DNA of 64,000 bases, taken from NCBI GenBank assembly GCA_022457155.1, contig JAJGOT010000138.1:198501-262500 (forward strand), in the 5' to 3' direction. This document shows, piece after piece, positions 1 through 10,571 of the stretch. The position numbers were made by a program, and so were the translations under genes. Under the pieces are notes generated by a model that saw only the letters and a program-made list of their open reading frames with translations, was not told where the DNA came from and did not search any database. Position 1 is the stretch's first letter, and each line of letters starts with the position of its first letter. This DNA is from Cladopsammia gracilis. Lineage: Eukaryota; Cnidaria; Anthozoa; Scleractinia; Dendrophylliidae.

Positions 1-1495
1 CGTATTAAAATACATTAAAATAACAACAAGCAATGTGAGCTGAAAATGGTTTTTATATTCCCTTGTGTAAACAATGTCGCACAACAAAAATATAGCTCAT
101 GAATGCTATCTGTTCGAGCCGGTCACTTAACGTTTATCAGCCGTAATTTGGCGAGCGAAGCTGCAAGGATAACAGCGAATTCTTGGAAGCGCTGATGGTC
201 TGTATTAAGGTTTCATATTACCCTTTTGACACTTACCGACAACTGCGTACGACAAACTTAAAAGGGCTAATTTTTTTCTGCTACGTGACTTTCCCTGCTG
301 TCTTTAACTTCGATTATTATATTTAGTTTCATTCCAGATTTATTTTAACAATTAGTCAACATGAAGTTCAGAAAGAATTTTACACATGAATTTTGCGTGG
401 TTAATATAAAGCCGTTCACTGCGAGCCGTTCACAGTCAGCCATTCGAAATAATTCTTTATCTGTTCAGCCGATGTCTTTCAGACAGTTGTGCAAACGAAC
501 TAGCAAATCTTTTTTCAAAAGCACTACCACGACAATAATTATTACAACGCGCCCTTCTGTCAAATTGATTGATACAGCGTGGCTGTTGTTGCGTTACCTG
601 TCATGATGTTTTGTAACTCGTATGCAAATGTAGACGGCAAGGAGTCGCAGTCATGCTTCAATGAGTTCAACGGGATTCGCTTGCAGTTCGCTTGTTATTG
701 CTCTTCAAGTTATTAATTTTTATCTCCTGTAATAAACAACTTACAGGAGAATATGGGGTCTAACCTGCATTCTTTGTTTGTTATTCAGTCGTTTTAATAT
801 AGTCTGCGGGAAGCGTTGCGGACGGAAAATTTACCGCGGTAAATTTTCCGTCTGCCACGTGGGCATGAATTTTTGTCTTCTCGTGTTCGGCTATGATTCA
901 CGGCTATCCGTTCAAAACTTCACGTGAGCTGTTCAGCTGTTCCTGGCCATCAAAGTTTTCGCTTTTTTTCTCCATAAAAATGTATCAATTCAAAGACACT
1001 TTGACAAACGTTTATAATGCTAGTATGCGAATTTCAATCGATTCACTGTGATACAAACTAAAGGGTCGATTATCCGGCATCAAACAAACTTGTAAACAAG
1101 AGAGCTTATTACCAGTCATGTCAATAAATCAGTCGATTGATGATAGACTATGCTGCGTAATTATAATTCTAACATGTTTTGTGAAGCTGTTGTTTTGCGT
1201 TGAATCGCAACTCAATTGATTCCACGAGAGCGCATGCAGTTCTTGCCCTTTTAACGGATTGATTTTGCCAGGGTCAGTCTATTAAACGGATGACCTGATT
1301 GCCGTTAAAACAGATGGCGTATCCGTTCGAGCGGACTAGTGTTACCGTTAAAACGGTTTGTTAAATTTATCAAACGGATTAAAAAACAGATTAAACGCTT
1401 CTTTAAATCGTTTTAACGGATGCTAAACGGATAGCAAACGCTTTTAAGCCGTTAAACGGATATCCGTTAGTGTACGTTTTCCCAAATCAGGTCAC
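1..1495. mobile_element. Foldback-like element, right part (family also at 8706-11211)
   Basis: The right end (about 1255-1495) is a run of diverged units built on TAACGGAT, ending in GTGTACGTTTTCCC and GTCAC. The same terminal sequence closes the element at 8706-11211, and its inverse opens that element. The interior also matches: 130-410 corresponds to 9463-9745. The base after the end is AAAT, the same four bases that flank the other copy, and here they begin the DIRS terminal sequence. The left end lies outside the window. I see no credible coding region; the 81-codon open frame at 361-606 has no recognisable domain. Confidence 0.7.
821..852. repeat. 32-bp perfect palindrome
   Basis: The half-site GACGGAAAATTTACCG at 821-836 is followed directly by its exact reverse complement at 837-852, with no spacer. 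It lies within the foldback-like element. It could form a cruciform or bind a dimer; nothing in the sequence decides which. Confidence 0.85.
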
Positions 1496-2000
1496 AAATT
1501 GCATTTAGCCCCAATTAAACTCATCGATCAATGATGAGCTTGGGAGCTGCTGCCTTAAAGGATGGTGGCGGCATGGCAATTGAGGTAACCATGGCAACCC
1601 TACGAGGGTCAACCACCCAATGAACTCTCCGACCTCCACGTGCTTGGAGGCCGGAGGGACCGCGAACAGGGTGACGGGGAACCTCAAGGCCACCAACCAA
1701 CCCCAAGCACCAACAACCCAAGAATAACATACTTAGCACATACATACCTGCCAATGATGGCATGTCCAATTGGAAGCCTGACTTGAACAGCACAGTACCC
1801 TTGCCATCCTACATGCTAACCCGAAGGAAGGACCAAGTGCGCATGACCCTGCAGCTGAACCACAAGCCACGCCCGAGTGAAAGGCACTGGCCAGGAGCCG
1901 GTGCTCGAGAGTGTCACTTTTTTTTGTTTTTGTTTTTGTTTTTGTCTTTGTTTTGTTTTCCTTTTTTTTGTGTGTGTGCTTCAGAAGAAACCACACACGA

Positions 2001-2920
2001 CTATAACAGTTGCGAAGAAAGGCTTGCCAAAGCTTCTGCCGGGGTTCTAATATACAGCTGGTAAGCATTGCTGGACCAACGTCCCAAAGCCTGGATTAAA
2101 TGATCTGGTACCCCCTTCCGGGCAGTCTCTGTCGCTGCCCCGATCCGGAAGCTGTGGCTGGAAAAGTTACCCGAGATGCCTGCAGACACCATGATTTGCC
2201 TGAGCCACAACGTGAGAAGCTCTCGAGTCAAAGGCTGACCATTTTGGCTAAGAAACAAAGGGCCCGGACCACTACCCCGAACTGTTAAATACGACATCAA
2301 CGAATGAATGGCACACAGGGTAATTACCTCGACCAATGTGAACATCACAGCCCTTTCGGAAAGGATCAGTTTTTAGAAACCTTGATGGTGACCCTTAAGC
2401 AGGAGGGTGATGAGGAGGAATCAACTGCTATATCCCTGACAGTTAAGTGTTGCGACGGTAAAAAGCTAGCCAGGTTACGCACTGTGAACTCTGCTGAATG
2501 AAGGAAGCCAAAAAACCCTAAGGTGCAGGCAGCCCAAAACATAGAGTGATCTGGAAGTTGCAAATCCAAAGACTTGAAAATAACCATCATCAAAGAAGCT
2601 GTAATTGGCAAACGTGACGAAGAAGGTGAACCTTGACACCGCTTAATACCGCGAACAACCCTCTGGAGATGCAGGCAGTTGATCAGAGGGTCAGGGTAGC
2701 CTTGCTCAATAGGCAGGGATCTAACAGCAGAAAGATAGACCTTGATAGATGAAGCCTGAAGAGAATCTGCCAAGAAGGTCGCAAACAAACACAGAGTCCA
2801 CTCGTCCGCTGGGCAGGGAGAGCCATCCTCATTAAGCTTGTCTGACTGTAGACAAAAGTTATAAAATTTCTTTTGAGCAGAATCATACGACTTGCGTGTG
2901 GAAGCAGCTAAGCCTTGCAC
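2001..2920 (-). pseudogene. DIRS tyrosine recombinase (frameshifted)
   Basis: In DIRS-type elements this protein integrates the circular DNA intermediate instead of a DDE integrase. The N-terminal half (2920-2366) has the SAM-like core-binding region with SSIKVYLSAVRSL, and the C-terminal half (2348-2001) has HSFRIGAAT (the H-x-x-R box) and the likely nucleophile tyrosine in SNAYQLYIRTP. A frameshift near 2350-2366 separates them. The first catalytic arginine, expected in the FGFLRS-type motif, reads FGFLHSAEF, so it is replaced by His. It lies just downstream of the RT/RNase H gene in the same orientation. It is almost certainly inactive. Confidence 0.8.
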
Positions 2921-2943
2921 TAAGAAAGCATGGCACCGGTCTT

Positions 2944-4529
2944 CTAAGGAAGAGAGGTCAGTAGGTCAACTACTTGTTGCAGAATTGGAGTTGGCATGAC
3001 ATCCGCTTGAGGCGCCAGACACTGGAACTTCTGCCAACGAAAGCGGGAAAGCGCATCAGCAATGTTATTTTGCACCCCTGGGACATGTTCAGCAGAAAAA
3101 GAAAAAGAAAAACTGGCCGCTGACATTAATAAATGCCGCAACAGATGCATCAGGCAAGGAACTTTCGAAGTATGGGTGTTTAAGATATGCACTACAGCCT
3201 CATTGTCCGACCGAAAAAGTACATGCCTGCGCGACCACTGGGACCCCCAAACATGAGCAGCCACTACTATGGGAAAGAGCTCCTTGTAAGCAATGGACTG
3301 GGAAGCCTGATATGGAACCCAGGGGCCACTAAACCAAGCCCCCCTAAAATAGGCAGCAAACCCAAATGACCCAGTAGCATCCGATGTCACCTCCAGATCT
3401 ATTGAGGGGGTCATCCCAGGGAAAAGCCAGAAACTAACACCATGCCAGGAAGTGAGGAACTCCTGCCACCACTGGAGGTCCAATTGAAATTCTCTGTTCA
3501 AGCGGATGGGATGGTCTCCTCGACGAAAACAGCACAACAAGTTAATCATACATCGCAAGAAAGTGCGGCCCGGCCAGACAACTTTTGCAGCATGGTGTAA
3601 ATGGCCAATCAAGGATTCCAATTGATGTCGAGTGCACCATTTCCGAGAACGCCAAGCCTGAATGAGCTCCTTGAGCGCCTGAAACTTGTCCTTAGGAAGG
3701 CGGGCTGACTGGCACCCAGAATCTAGTTCAATACCCAACACCACTAAGACCGAAGTAGGGCCGATACACTTATCAGGGTGAAGGCAAAGACCCAGTTGAC
3801 GACACACCTCCCGAGCAGCGTTGAGATTGCTTGCACACTGCTCAGAATTAGGGGGACCTGCTGTAATAAAATCATGTAAGTAATGCAACAAGTCAGACAC
3901 CTGATAAGGGTTTACTAAAATCCATTCAACCATATCGGCCACCGAGTTAAAGATGTAGGGAGCAGAACGCAAGCCAAAAGGAAGGGCCAAATCCACATAG
4001 TAAATCGGTCGGAAGGATGAACCAGTATGTTCCTGTAAGCCGTCTCTATGTCAAACTTGGCCATCAACGCCCCACTACTGTATTGAGCGACCATGCGGAT
4101 AACCTGATCGAGGCGAATGTATTGCATAGTGAACTCGTCAGCATTAATGCCGTCATTAACACTGGCTCCCCGAGGAGACGACAGGTCTACAATTAGACGC
4201 CACTTGCCCGGTTGCCCTTTTTTTGGGATAACTCCAAAACTACTAATGTGCAAATTGGGGAAGGGGGGCGACGAGAAGGGCTCAGCGACTCTCCCCATAG
4301 CTACTTCAGTTGCCAAATACGAATCAACGACCCCGGAATGCTGAGTAGCCGAAGCTTTGTTCTTTTTTGCACGCTTCAGTTTCCGAGGGTGGAAATAGCC
4401 TAACTTAAACCCTTCGCGGATTCCCTCCAGAACAAAAGAAACTTGACGTTGATTGGGGTGGTCCCTAAGTTCCACAGCAAATTGATCCGCCTGAAGTGGG
4501 GTCACAGAGGACACAGCGGGAAGCATCAA
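2944..4529 (-). pseudogene. DIRS reverse transcriptase / RNase H (frameshifted)
   Basis: Fingers and palm motifs are visible (FGVIPKKGQPGKWRLIVDLS, then LALPFGLRSAPYIFN), followed by RNase H (LEVTSDATGSFGFAAYF, HVLFRSDNEAVVHILN, HVPGVQNNIADALSR). One frameshift lies near 3990, just before the LALPFGLRSAP motif. The catalytic box reads HYLHDFITAGPP where Y-x-D-D is expected, so one catalytic aspartate is His. The 5' end of the gene is cut at about 4560, where the composite element at 4563-8600 is inserted. Together with the recombinase it shows that the retrotransposon can no longer move by itself. Confidence 0.85.
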
Positions 4530-4562
4530 TGGGGCTAAAATGGGAAGGAACAGGAAAAGCTA

Positions 4563-4851
4563 CAACCCCGGACAAAACTAGTTGAGACAAACTGAAATTA
4601 CCCTTACATTTTGGTATACTTCTGAGACAAATTTCCCACACCACAATATAAATATGCGCCCTCCCTCTCCCCCTCCCCCTCCTTCCAATTTTGTTTTAGG
4701 TATTACTGCATTTGAATCAGACAGTTTTTAGAACAAAACAACATTGCATGGGGGGTGGGGAGGGGGGATTTCTTTATGTTTGTTGACGCGGAAATTTGGC
4801 CTAAAATTTAGAAATAGATGAAAAGTGTTGCAACAGTTTTGTCCAAGGTTG
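4563..4851 (+). repeat. Left terminal hairpin repeat of the composite element
   Basis: This copy matches 8319-8600 in the same orientation with only about eight substitutions and one short indel in a C-rich tract. It is itself nearly palindromic: the ends are inverted, a C-rich tract (about 4660-4683) faces a G-rich tract (about 4750-4767), and an AAAACAACATTG arm pairs with a diverged opposite arm. It resembles a Tc1-type MITE but could equally be a functional end of the larger element. Confidence 0.75.
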
Positions 4852-5054
4852 TCTATGAAGACAAGTTTTTTAATTCGATGTAACTTCTCTCTAAAAAATG
4901 GGAGCACCTTCAAATTTTCAAGAGACGTTGTAAATGCTTTGTAATTTCTGAAAAAGTGTAAAGGAGATAATTGAAAGAATTAGAAGCAATAAATTATGAT
5001 GTCAATAATAAGGGCGGTAAAACAACAAGCTATTAAGGAAATCAGATAGCAATT

Positions 5055-6153
5055 ATGGCCTTTAAAGGTAAAATAGATGCTTGCAAAAGGGCGTATATTT
5101 TTTATTTCGCCAACGAGATGAATTTATCTATAACGGAAATTGTGAAGAGATGCAATATATCGCGGGCAACGGTCTACAGAATAATTAAGAACGGGTCCTG
5201 GATGAAGCGAAGTAGACAAAGGCGCAAAAAACATGCTGGAGGACGGCCAAAGAAGTTGAGTGCGCGAGAAGAGAGAACCATATTAAGGACTTTAAGACAT
5301 CTGCGCCAAGAAGAAGGGAACTTCACGTCTTCTAGATTAATGTCCCGAGCTGGAATTAGCGCTAAACATGTAAGCAATAAGACAGTCCGGCGATTTTTAC
5401 ACCAAAATGGCTACCACTTTCTTCAAGCACGGAAGAAAGGTTTGTTAACGGAAAAGGACATTAAACATCGCGTGGCCTTCGCTAAACGGATGAAAAAAAA
5501 GTATTCAAAAGATGTCTGGAAAGATTCTGTGGCTTTTTATTTAGATGGTGTTAGTATTTGGTATAAAAGAAATCCTGCAGATCAAGCGAAAGCACCCCAC
5601 GGTCGTATTTGGCGTAAGAAGTCCGAAGGACTAGTTCGTGGGTGTACGGCAAAGGGAAGCAAAGTAGGCAGCGGGGGCAAAGTCCTGAAATTAATTGTAG
5701 CTATAAGTTATGGCAAAGGCGCTATTGTATGTCATAAGTATGAAAAATTAGATGGAGCTGACTTTGCTGCATTTGTAAAATAATAATTTGGACGAAATGT
5801 TCAGGAAAGCAGACAAGAATGGATCACGCTTATGGGTTCAGGACAACTGTCCTGTACAAAATAGTGCAAGCGTACGTAAGGTTGTTTGTCGCAAGAAGGC
5901 GGAACAATTGAAACTTCCTCCTAGGAGTGGGGATATACACTGCATTGAAAATTTTTTTAATGTCGTTAAAGTCGAACTGGAAAGAGAAGCTTTGGAACTG
6001 AATATTACACAGGAAAGTTACGACGAATTTACTTCACGCGTAATTAGAACAATTAAGAACATTCCAGTTCATGTAGTTGACAAAATAATTGCATCGATGG
6101 ATCAGCGACTGAATTTAGTAATAAAGGGGAAAGGACAAAGAACGAAATATTAA
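5055..6153 (+). pseudogene. Tc1/mariner-like transposase (one frameshift)
   Basis: A DDE transposase of the IS630-Tc1-mariner superfamily, which would cut and paste DNA at TA sites. The N-terminal helix-turn-helix (LSITEIVKRCNISRATVYRII, about residues 20-40) is followed by a basic linker, a second DNA-binding helix region, and the catalytic core: first Asp in FYLDGVSIW, second in WVQDNCPVQNS, and Glu in DIHCIENFFNVVK. Frame 1 ends with stops at 5781-5786 and the next frame continues directly, so a single-base shift in the run AAAATAATAATT breaks it. Total length would be about 363 residues, normal for the family. It converges with the Rep gene across a 450-bp spacer. Confidence 0.85.
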
Positions 6154-6403
6154 GAAAGCAAGTATAAAACAACAGTACAGTAAAATAAAGTATGAAGGAA
6201 ACACAACAGAAAGAAGGAGAAAAACAATGTCATGCGACTGTATTTAGCCTTGAGAATCACGCACCGCGTGACAATATGAATTAATTATGCATTAACAGAA
6301 GCAGGCGGAAAACTTTCTTGCAATAAAATAGCTGTTAAAATGCTTTACAAATGAGCCTAGTGTTTATGTATACGAATAAAAACGCTGAAAAACAGAAATA
6401 GCG

Positions 6404-6592
6404 TTTACAAAACGGTTAACAAAAGGGATTATAGTCATTTCAACGGTTAACATCGGTTAACAGCGTTTTATAAAAAGAACTAATGATATATCTAACTTAT
6501 TAGTGTCAACAGCTGTTAACCGTTGAAAAGTCATGTTAACTGTCGTTTTAATGTTCTATTGCATTCTACATGTCAAGTTAACCGTCAAAGGC
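6404..6592. repeat. Cluster of GGTTAAC / GTTAACCG motifs in both orientations
   Basis: At least seven TTAAC-type motifs in direct and inverted orientation (ACGGTTAACA, TCGGTTAACAGCG, CTGTTAACCGTTG, GTTAACTG, GTTAACCG) sit in the spacer between the Tc1-like and Rep genes. Such iterated sites are the usual form of binding sites for a replication or transposition protein, but that role is only inferred. Confidence 0.5.
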
Positions 6593-6599
6593 AAAGCTA

Positions 6600-8029
6600 T
6601 TATCTTCCTGACGGAATAACAAGTTCAGCAAAACACCTTGCACAAGAGGGGATTTCGCGTTGTTGCTCCCGCGAGATCTGATGCGTGAAATGAAATATTT
6701 TCCATCTTACATCCATCATTCCGCATTCTCTTTCGTCCACAATGCCATTCTTGACGTACACGAGACGGTGTTTGCCAGTACAAAATATCGGGATATCAGA
6801 AGTTAACGAAATGTCCTTGCAAAAGTGCGTTTTAGGGGCTGGCAGATTAACCACATGCCCTTCAAGCATTAATAATAAATCGTGCCACTGTATGATTTGA
6901 GGCGACCATCGAAAGTCGTTAAGAAAAATGCACTCTGCATTTTCCACTCCTACCCACGCAAAGCTTCCTGTTGCAGGATTACAAAATGTTTGATAAATCA
7001 CAGTGAGTGGATTCAACAGAAAAGTTTTACCACAGTTCGCATTGCCAGTTATCATGATGTTTCGATATTTACCTCTTCCCTTACTCAAAACCTCTGTCAC
7101 TGTGTCATGAAACACGTTTACAGGAACTCCATTGTTACTGAGAATTTCTTCTGCACAAATCTGCCACTCACCACCACAACCTTCTGCGCATTCACTTTCT
7201 CTCGCTTCTAAAATTTGCATTCGGGTTTTCTTAGAACGTGCCAGTTTCTCTTGTGCGTTTTCAATTTGCCACGTAGAATTTAATATATCCGCCACCACAC
7301 GAGGCGTGCGGTTAATAAGAAATTCCGCAAGATCTGTTTTCCCTTCGCGTTTTTGTTCACAAGCAAGAGCTTGCAGTTCCACTAAAGATTTCAGTTTCTT
7401 TTCGACAATAATTTCGGACACTTCAAATGCAGATAGCCGCTTTTTTTTTCTTTTTTTCTATTGGAGGGCGTATCTGCATCTGCCATTTCCTCCTCGCTTT
7501 CTGTGTCATCCAGAGCACCACATTCTTTTGCTTTCCTCAACCCCTTACACCGGCTCCTCTTTGCACGACTTGCTGAACTTGTTCTAGGTTCCTGGCTGTT
7601 TTTTAGGTCTGGATGATCAATACTTTCTATATAATTGCTGTCTGACTTGGTCACGTATCTCCAAGCGCTATAGTAGTTGTGATGACAACTTGAATAATTC
7701 ACAACGATGCCGTACTCACTGCGCAAAAATTCTTTCGACGATAGCCACCGCTGATTTCGATCTAGTTTCACAGCTAGATGGTAATGTTCTCCCGATATTT
7801 GGTGGCTCTCACGGCAACAACACCACTGGACAATTTTTGCACTACCATTGCTGAATGACTGAACAACAGCGAGAGCAAAATCTTCGCGCGAAGAAAATAG
7901 CTCCATATTTGCTTGGCTGTAAGTTAAGAGATAGACACTTCTAACATCTTTCTCACCAAGTTGTACACGCGCGGGCTCTGAATCATCGCAAAATGATTCG
8001 TCACTATCATATGACTTTAACAGATCCAT
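6600..8029 (-). pseudogene. CRESS-type Rep (HUH endonuclease plus SF3 helicase), frameshifted
   Basis: Replication-initiator proteins of this type nick DNA at an origin with an HUH endonuclease and unwind it with a superfamily 3 helicase. The N-terminal part (8029-7391) shows motif I (YLLTYSQ), motif II (EHYHLAV, the H-u-H pair) and motif III (YVTK, single catalytic tyrosine). The C-terminal part (7421-6600) shows Walker A (GNANCGKTFLL), Walker B (CIFLNDFRW) and motif C (IPIFCTG). The two parts overlap in different frames at an A-rich run near 7440-7460, which points to one original gene of about 490 residues. Such genes are known as endogenised viral sequences and in some transposons. A second copy lies at 30345-35657. 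Confidence 0.85.
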
Positions 8030-8318
8030 TTTAACTACTGATTCAAAATAACATTGAAAATTCCACCTCCAAAACTTTACAGACGCGCAATTTGTTTACA
8101 AGCTGTACTCATTGTAGCATTCCCAGCGATGAACCTGTTGACAACCTATGTAATTCGAGACCCACAACTTGAAATTTTCCGCTCCAATTTTTATTTCGTG
8201 TTCCAATCAAACAAAGAAATGTATTAAAATAACGACTATAATGAAACACACAAGAAAAAACAACAGGAAGGTAATTTCAAAGTTGACAACGATATAGAAA
8301 TTAAAAACAGTCTATAGA

Positions 8319-8600
8319 CAACCCCGGACAAAACTAGTTGAGACAAACTGAAATTACCCTTACATTTTGGTATACTTCTGAGACAAATTTCCCACACCAC
8401 AATATAAATATGCGCCCTCCCCCTCCCCTCCTTCCAATGTTGTTTTAGGTATTACTGCATTTGAATCAGACAGTTTTTAGAACAAAACAACATTGCATGG
8501 GGGGTGGGGAGGGGGGATTTTTTTATGTTTGTTGACGCAGAAATTTGGCCTAAAATTTAGAAATAGATGAAAACTGTCGCAACAGTTTTGTCCGAGGTTG
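8319..8600 (+). repeat. Right terminal hairpin repeat of the composite element
   Basis: Direct copy of 4563-4851, with the same C-rich arm (about 8415-8436) and G-rich arm (about 8500-8516), and a clear stem CAATGTTGTTTT / AAAACAACATTG. Its start lies about 290 bp upstream of the Rep start codon. A related but diverged hairpin lies about 380 bp upstream of the second Rep copy (36039). Confidence 0.75.
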
Positions 8601-8789
8601 TAGCAATAAGTCAAAAGCGTCCCTAACCCCAGTAAAATACAAAAACAAAGCACAGAACTAACCCAAAAGCCAGCATAACCGCCAGTTTAATACCCTGTAA
8701 CAAATGTGACTTCACACGGGAAAACGTACACTAACGCTTATCCGTTAAACAGATAAAAACGAACAGCTAACGCACGGATAGCTAACGGC

Positions 8790-9055
8790 CTTCAAAGCAT
8801 TCTAACGGTCGACGAAAGCATTCTAACGGATAGCTTGAAGCGTTAAAGGCTTCTGTTGATTCGTCTAATGGATAGCTTGAAGCATTTAACGGTTTGGCAA
8901 ATTCATCTAACGGATAGCTTAAAGCGTTTAACGGTATGACAAATTCGTCTAACGGATAGCTTGAAGCATTTAACGGTATGGCAAATTCGTCTAACGGATA
9001 GCTTGAAGCATTTAACAACGCTTCGGCAAATTTGTCTAACGGATAGCTTGATAGT
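8790..9055. repeat. 42-bp minisatellite of the left foldback arm
   Basis: About six units built on CTAACGGATAGCTTGAAGC followed by ATTTAACGGTATGGCAAATT repeat every 42 bp, with some shorter variants. Because 42 is a multiple of three, the minus strand reads as a repeated 14-residue pattern (LNASSYPLDEFAIP), which is a by-product and not a gene. The right arm (about 10905-11190) has shorter, more diverged units in the inverse orientation. Confidence 0.85.
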
Positions 9056-9886
9056 TTCGAAAAGGAACGGCTTCCGAGAATAATTATTTATCAGACTGTA
9101 CCGACAGTAAATATTCAGAGCGCTATAGCTTTGGAAACATTCTGCCGACTCAGGAAATAATTGCGCTGGATAATCTTCCACAATAAAACAGGTAATTTTT
9201 CTCTCCCAGAAATGTTATTGAGCATCTGTTTGGCCAGACACAAGCGAGATTCAAGCCAGACAACAGTCCCGCTCTTAAAACGAGCAAGAATCAGGCGACG
9301 AATGTTTCTCACTTGGATGGATATCACGCGGATGGATCAATGGAACCTTGCGAAACCAAACACGGCTTATGTTTATTCCCGGCCCGAAGACACTCCAAAC
9401 TTCCTATGATGTTTTATCGCGGTGGAATACTTGGAAATGAAGGCTGAGAGTTTGGAAAAGCTTAGTCTTAATTTGGCGAGCGAAACCACAAAGAAAACAG
9501 AGAATTTTTAGAAGCGCATAGTCGGTTTGTGCCAGCGTGTTTTAAAGTTTCAAATTACCGTTTTGACATATGCAAATTTGGTGCACTTTTCCCACTTTTC
9601 CCAAGGGTTTAATTTTTATTATTCTGCTACCAAACTTTCCCTACCGTCTTTAATTTCGATTATAATTTTTAGTTCCATTCAAGATTTATTTTAACAATAA
9701 GTAAACATGAAGTGCAGAAAGAATTTTACACATGAATTTTGCGTGACTACTGCACTTGGGACTACGGGCCGCTTGTTGTTTACAGTCCGCGAGCGAGCAG
9801 CGAATTTGCAGTCTCATAAAAGAAATCACGTTTATCATTCCCTGGCCTTGAAGTCAAAACCTTGCTTGATTCAAATAATTGGTTAA

Positions 9887-10571
9887 GGCCTGTTTACACA
9901 GGCGATTTTTGCGGCGATTCCAAATCGCGCGTGTAAACTAGCGGCGATTTCATGGCGATTTCATGGCGATTTCTTGGCAGTTTTATGACCTTTTTGCAGC
10001 GGTCATCGCAGAGCGCATGCGATATGTTAACACAAAGCACGACAGCACCATGTCTCCAATTGTGCTACTTTGTTGCGAATGAAAACGTAAATGTGACATG
10101 AATGGTTATATTGAAATAGACGTAGAGGCGACTCAAATAGCTGCAGTATGTTTGGGTATCGGTACAGTTTTTTTTTTCATTTAATCCTCGCTGAATGTCA
10201 ACTCTTGCAGCGATTTTCTTATCCAACCCCTTGTAGTCGGGTGAACATGTATTGAAGAGGCACTCTTTCTCTGCCCAACGGTTAATTATATACTCTTCTT
10301 CTAAAGCCGTCGAAGTTTTCTTGCTTCGTTTCTTTTTTGTAGACTTCGAAGGTGTGCAAACAGCGTCCGCCATGTTTGCGACAAAACACCCTTGCGGGGG
10401 AGGGGGGTACGTCAATGTAGTTTCTCGCCGGTAAATCGCGTCTAAATTCGAGCAAGTTCGAAATAGCGGCGATTTCGTGGCGTCAAATCGCCACGAAATC
10501 GCCGCTAGTTTACACGCGCGATTTGGAATCGCCGTAAAAATCGCCACAAAAATCGCCTGTGTAAGCGGGCC
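9887..10571. mobile_element. Harbinger-like MITE nested in the foldback element
   Basis: Long inverted ends: GGCCTGTTTACACAGGCG at the left and CGCCTGTGTAAGCGGGCC at the right, continuing inward with paired GCGATTTTT, CCAAATCGCGCGTGTAAAC and GCGGCGATTTC blocks. TTAA flanks both ends (9883-9886, 10572-10575). The outer GGCCTGTTTACA matches the end of the Harbinger element at 16021, so a PIF/Harbinger origin with a TTA/TAA duplication is likely; a TTAA-specific piggyBac-type origin is the alternative. It carries a gene-exon remnant at 10165-10373. Confidence 0.75.
10165..10373 (-). pseudogene. Myb/MADF-like first-exon remnant inside a MITE
   Basis: From a good start context the frame reads MADAVCTPSKSTKKKRSKK, then WAEKECLFNTCSPDYKG and IAARVDIQRG. 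The basic N-terminus and the spacing W ... P-x-Y ... IA resemble the Myb/SANT- or MADF-type DNA-binding protein that Harbinger elements encode beside their transposase. The frame runs into a stop after about 85 residues, so only the first exon seems to be kept. Assignment is by pattern only. Confidence 0.4.

Larger units (their letters stand above)
4563..8600. mobile_element. Composite element: Tc1-like transposase plus CRESS-type Rep between 0.29-kb repeats
   Basis: The outer ends are inverted (CAACCCCGGACAAAAC at the left; GTTTTGTCCGAGGTTG at the right) and are flanked by TA on both sides (4561-4562, 8601-8602), as for Tc1/mariner elements. Inside are two direct copies of a roughly 285-bp hairpin sequence at the ends, a plus-strand Tc1-like transposase gene and a minus-strand Rep gene that converge. 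The inner borders of the two end copies read GGTTGTCTA and TAGACAACC, not a simple TA junction, and the next bases inward are again loosely inverted. This favours one element of 4.04 kb over two separate MITE insertions, but the alternative is open. It sits in the DIRS pol gene. Confidence 0.6.

Noticed and set aside
361..606. 81-codon open frame as a gene
   Set aside because: It lies inside a repeat whose second copy (near 9710) is not open in the same way, and it has no recognisable domain.
4563..4851. Calling the two 285-bp repeats LTRs of a retrotransposon
   Set aside because: They are hairpins with inverted ends, no primer site or polypurine tract lies inside, and the genes between them are DNA-element genes.
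8782..9018. Repetitive peptide LNASSYPLDEFAIP as a protein
   Set aside because: It is the translation of a 42-bp minisatellite in a transposon arm.
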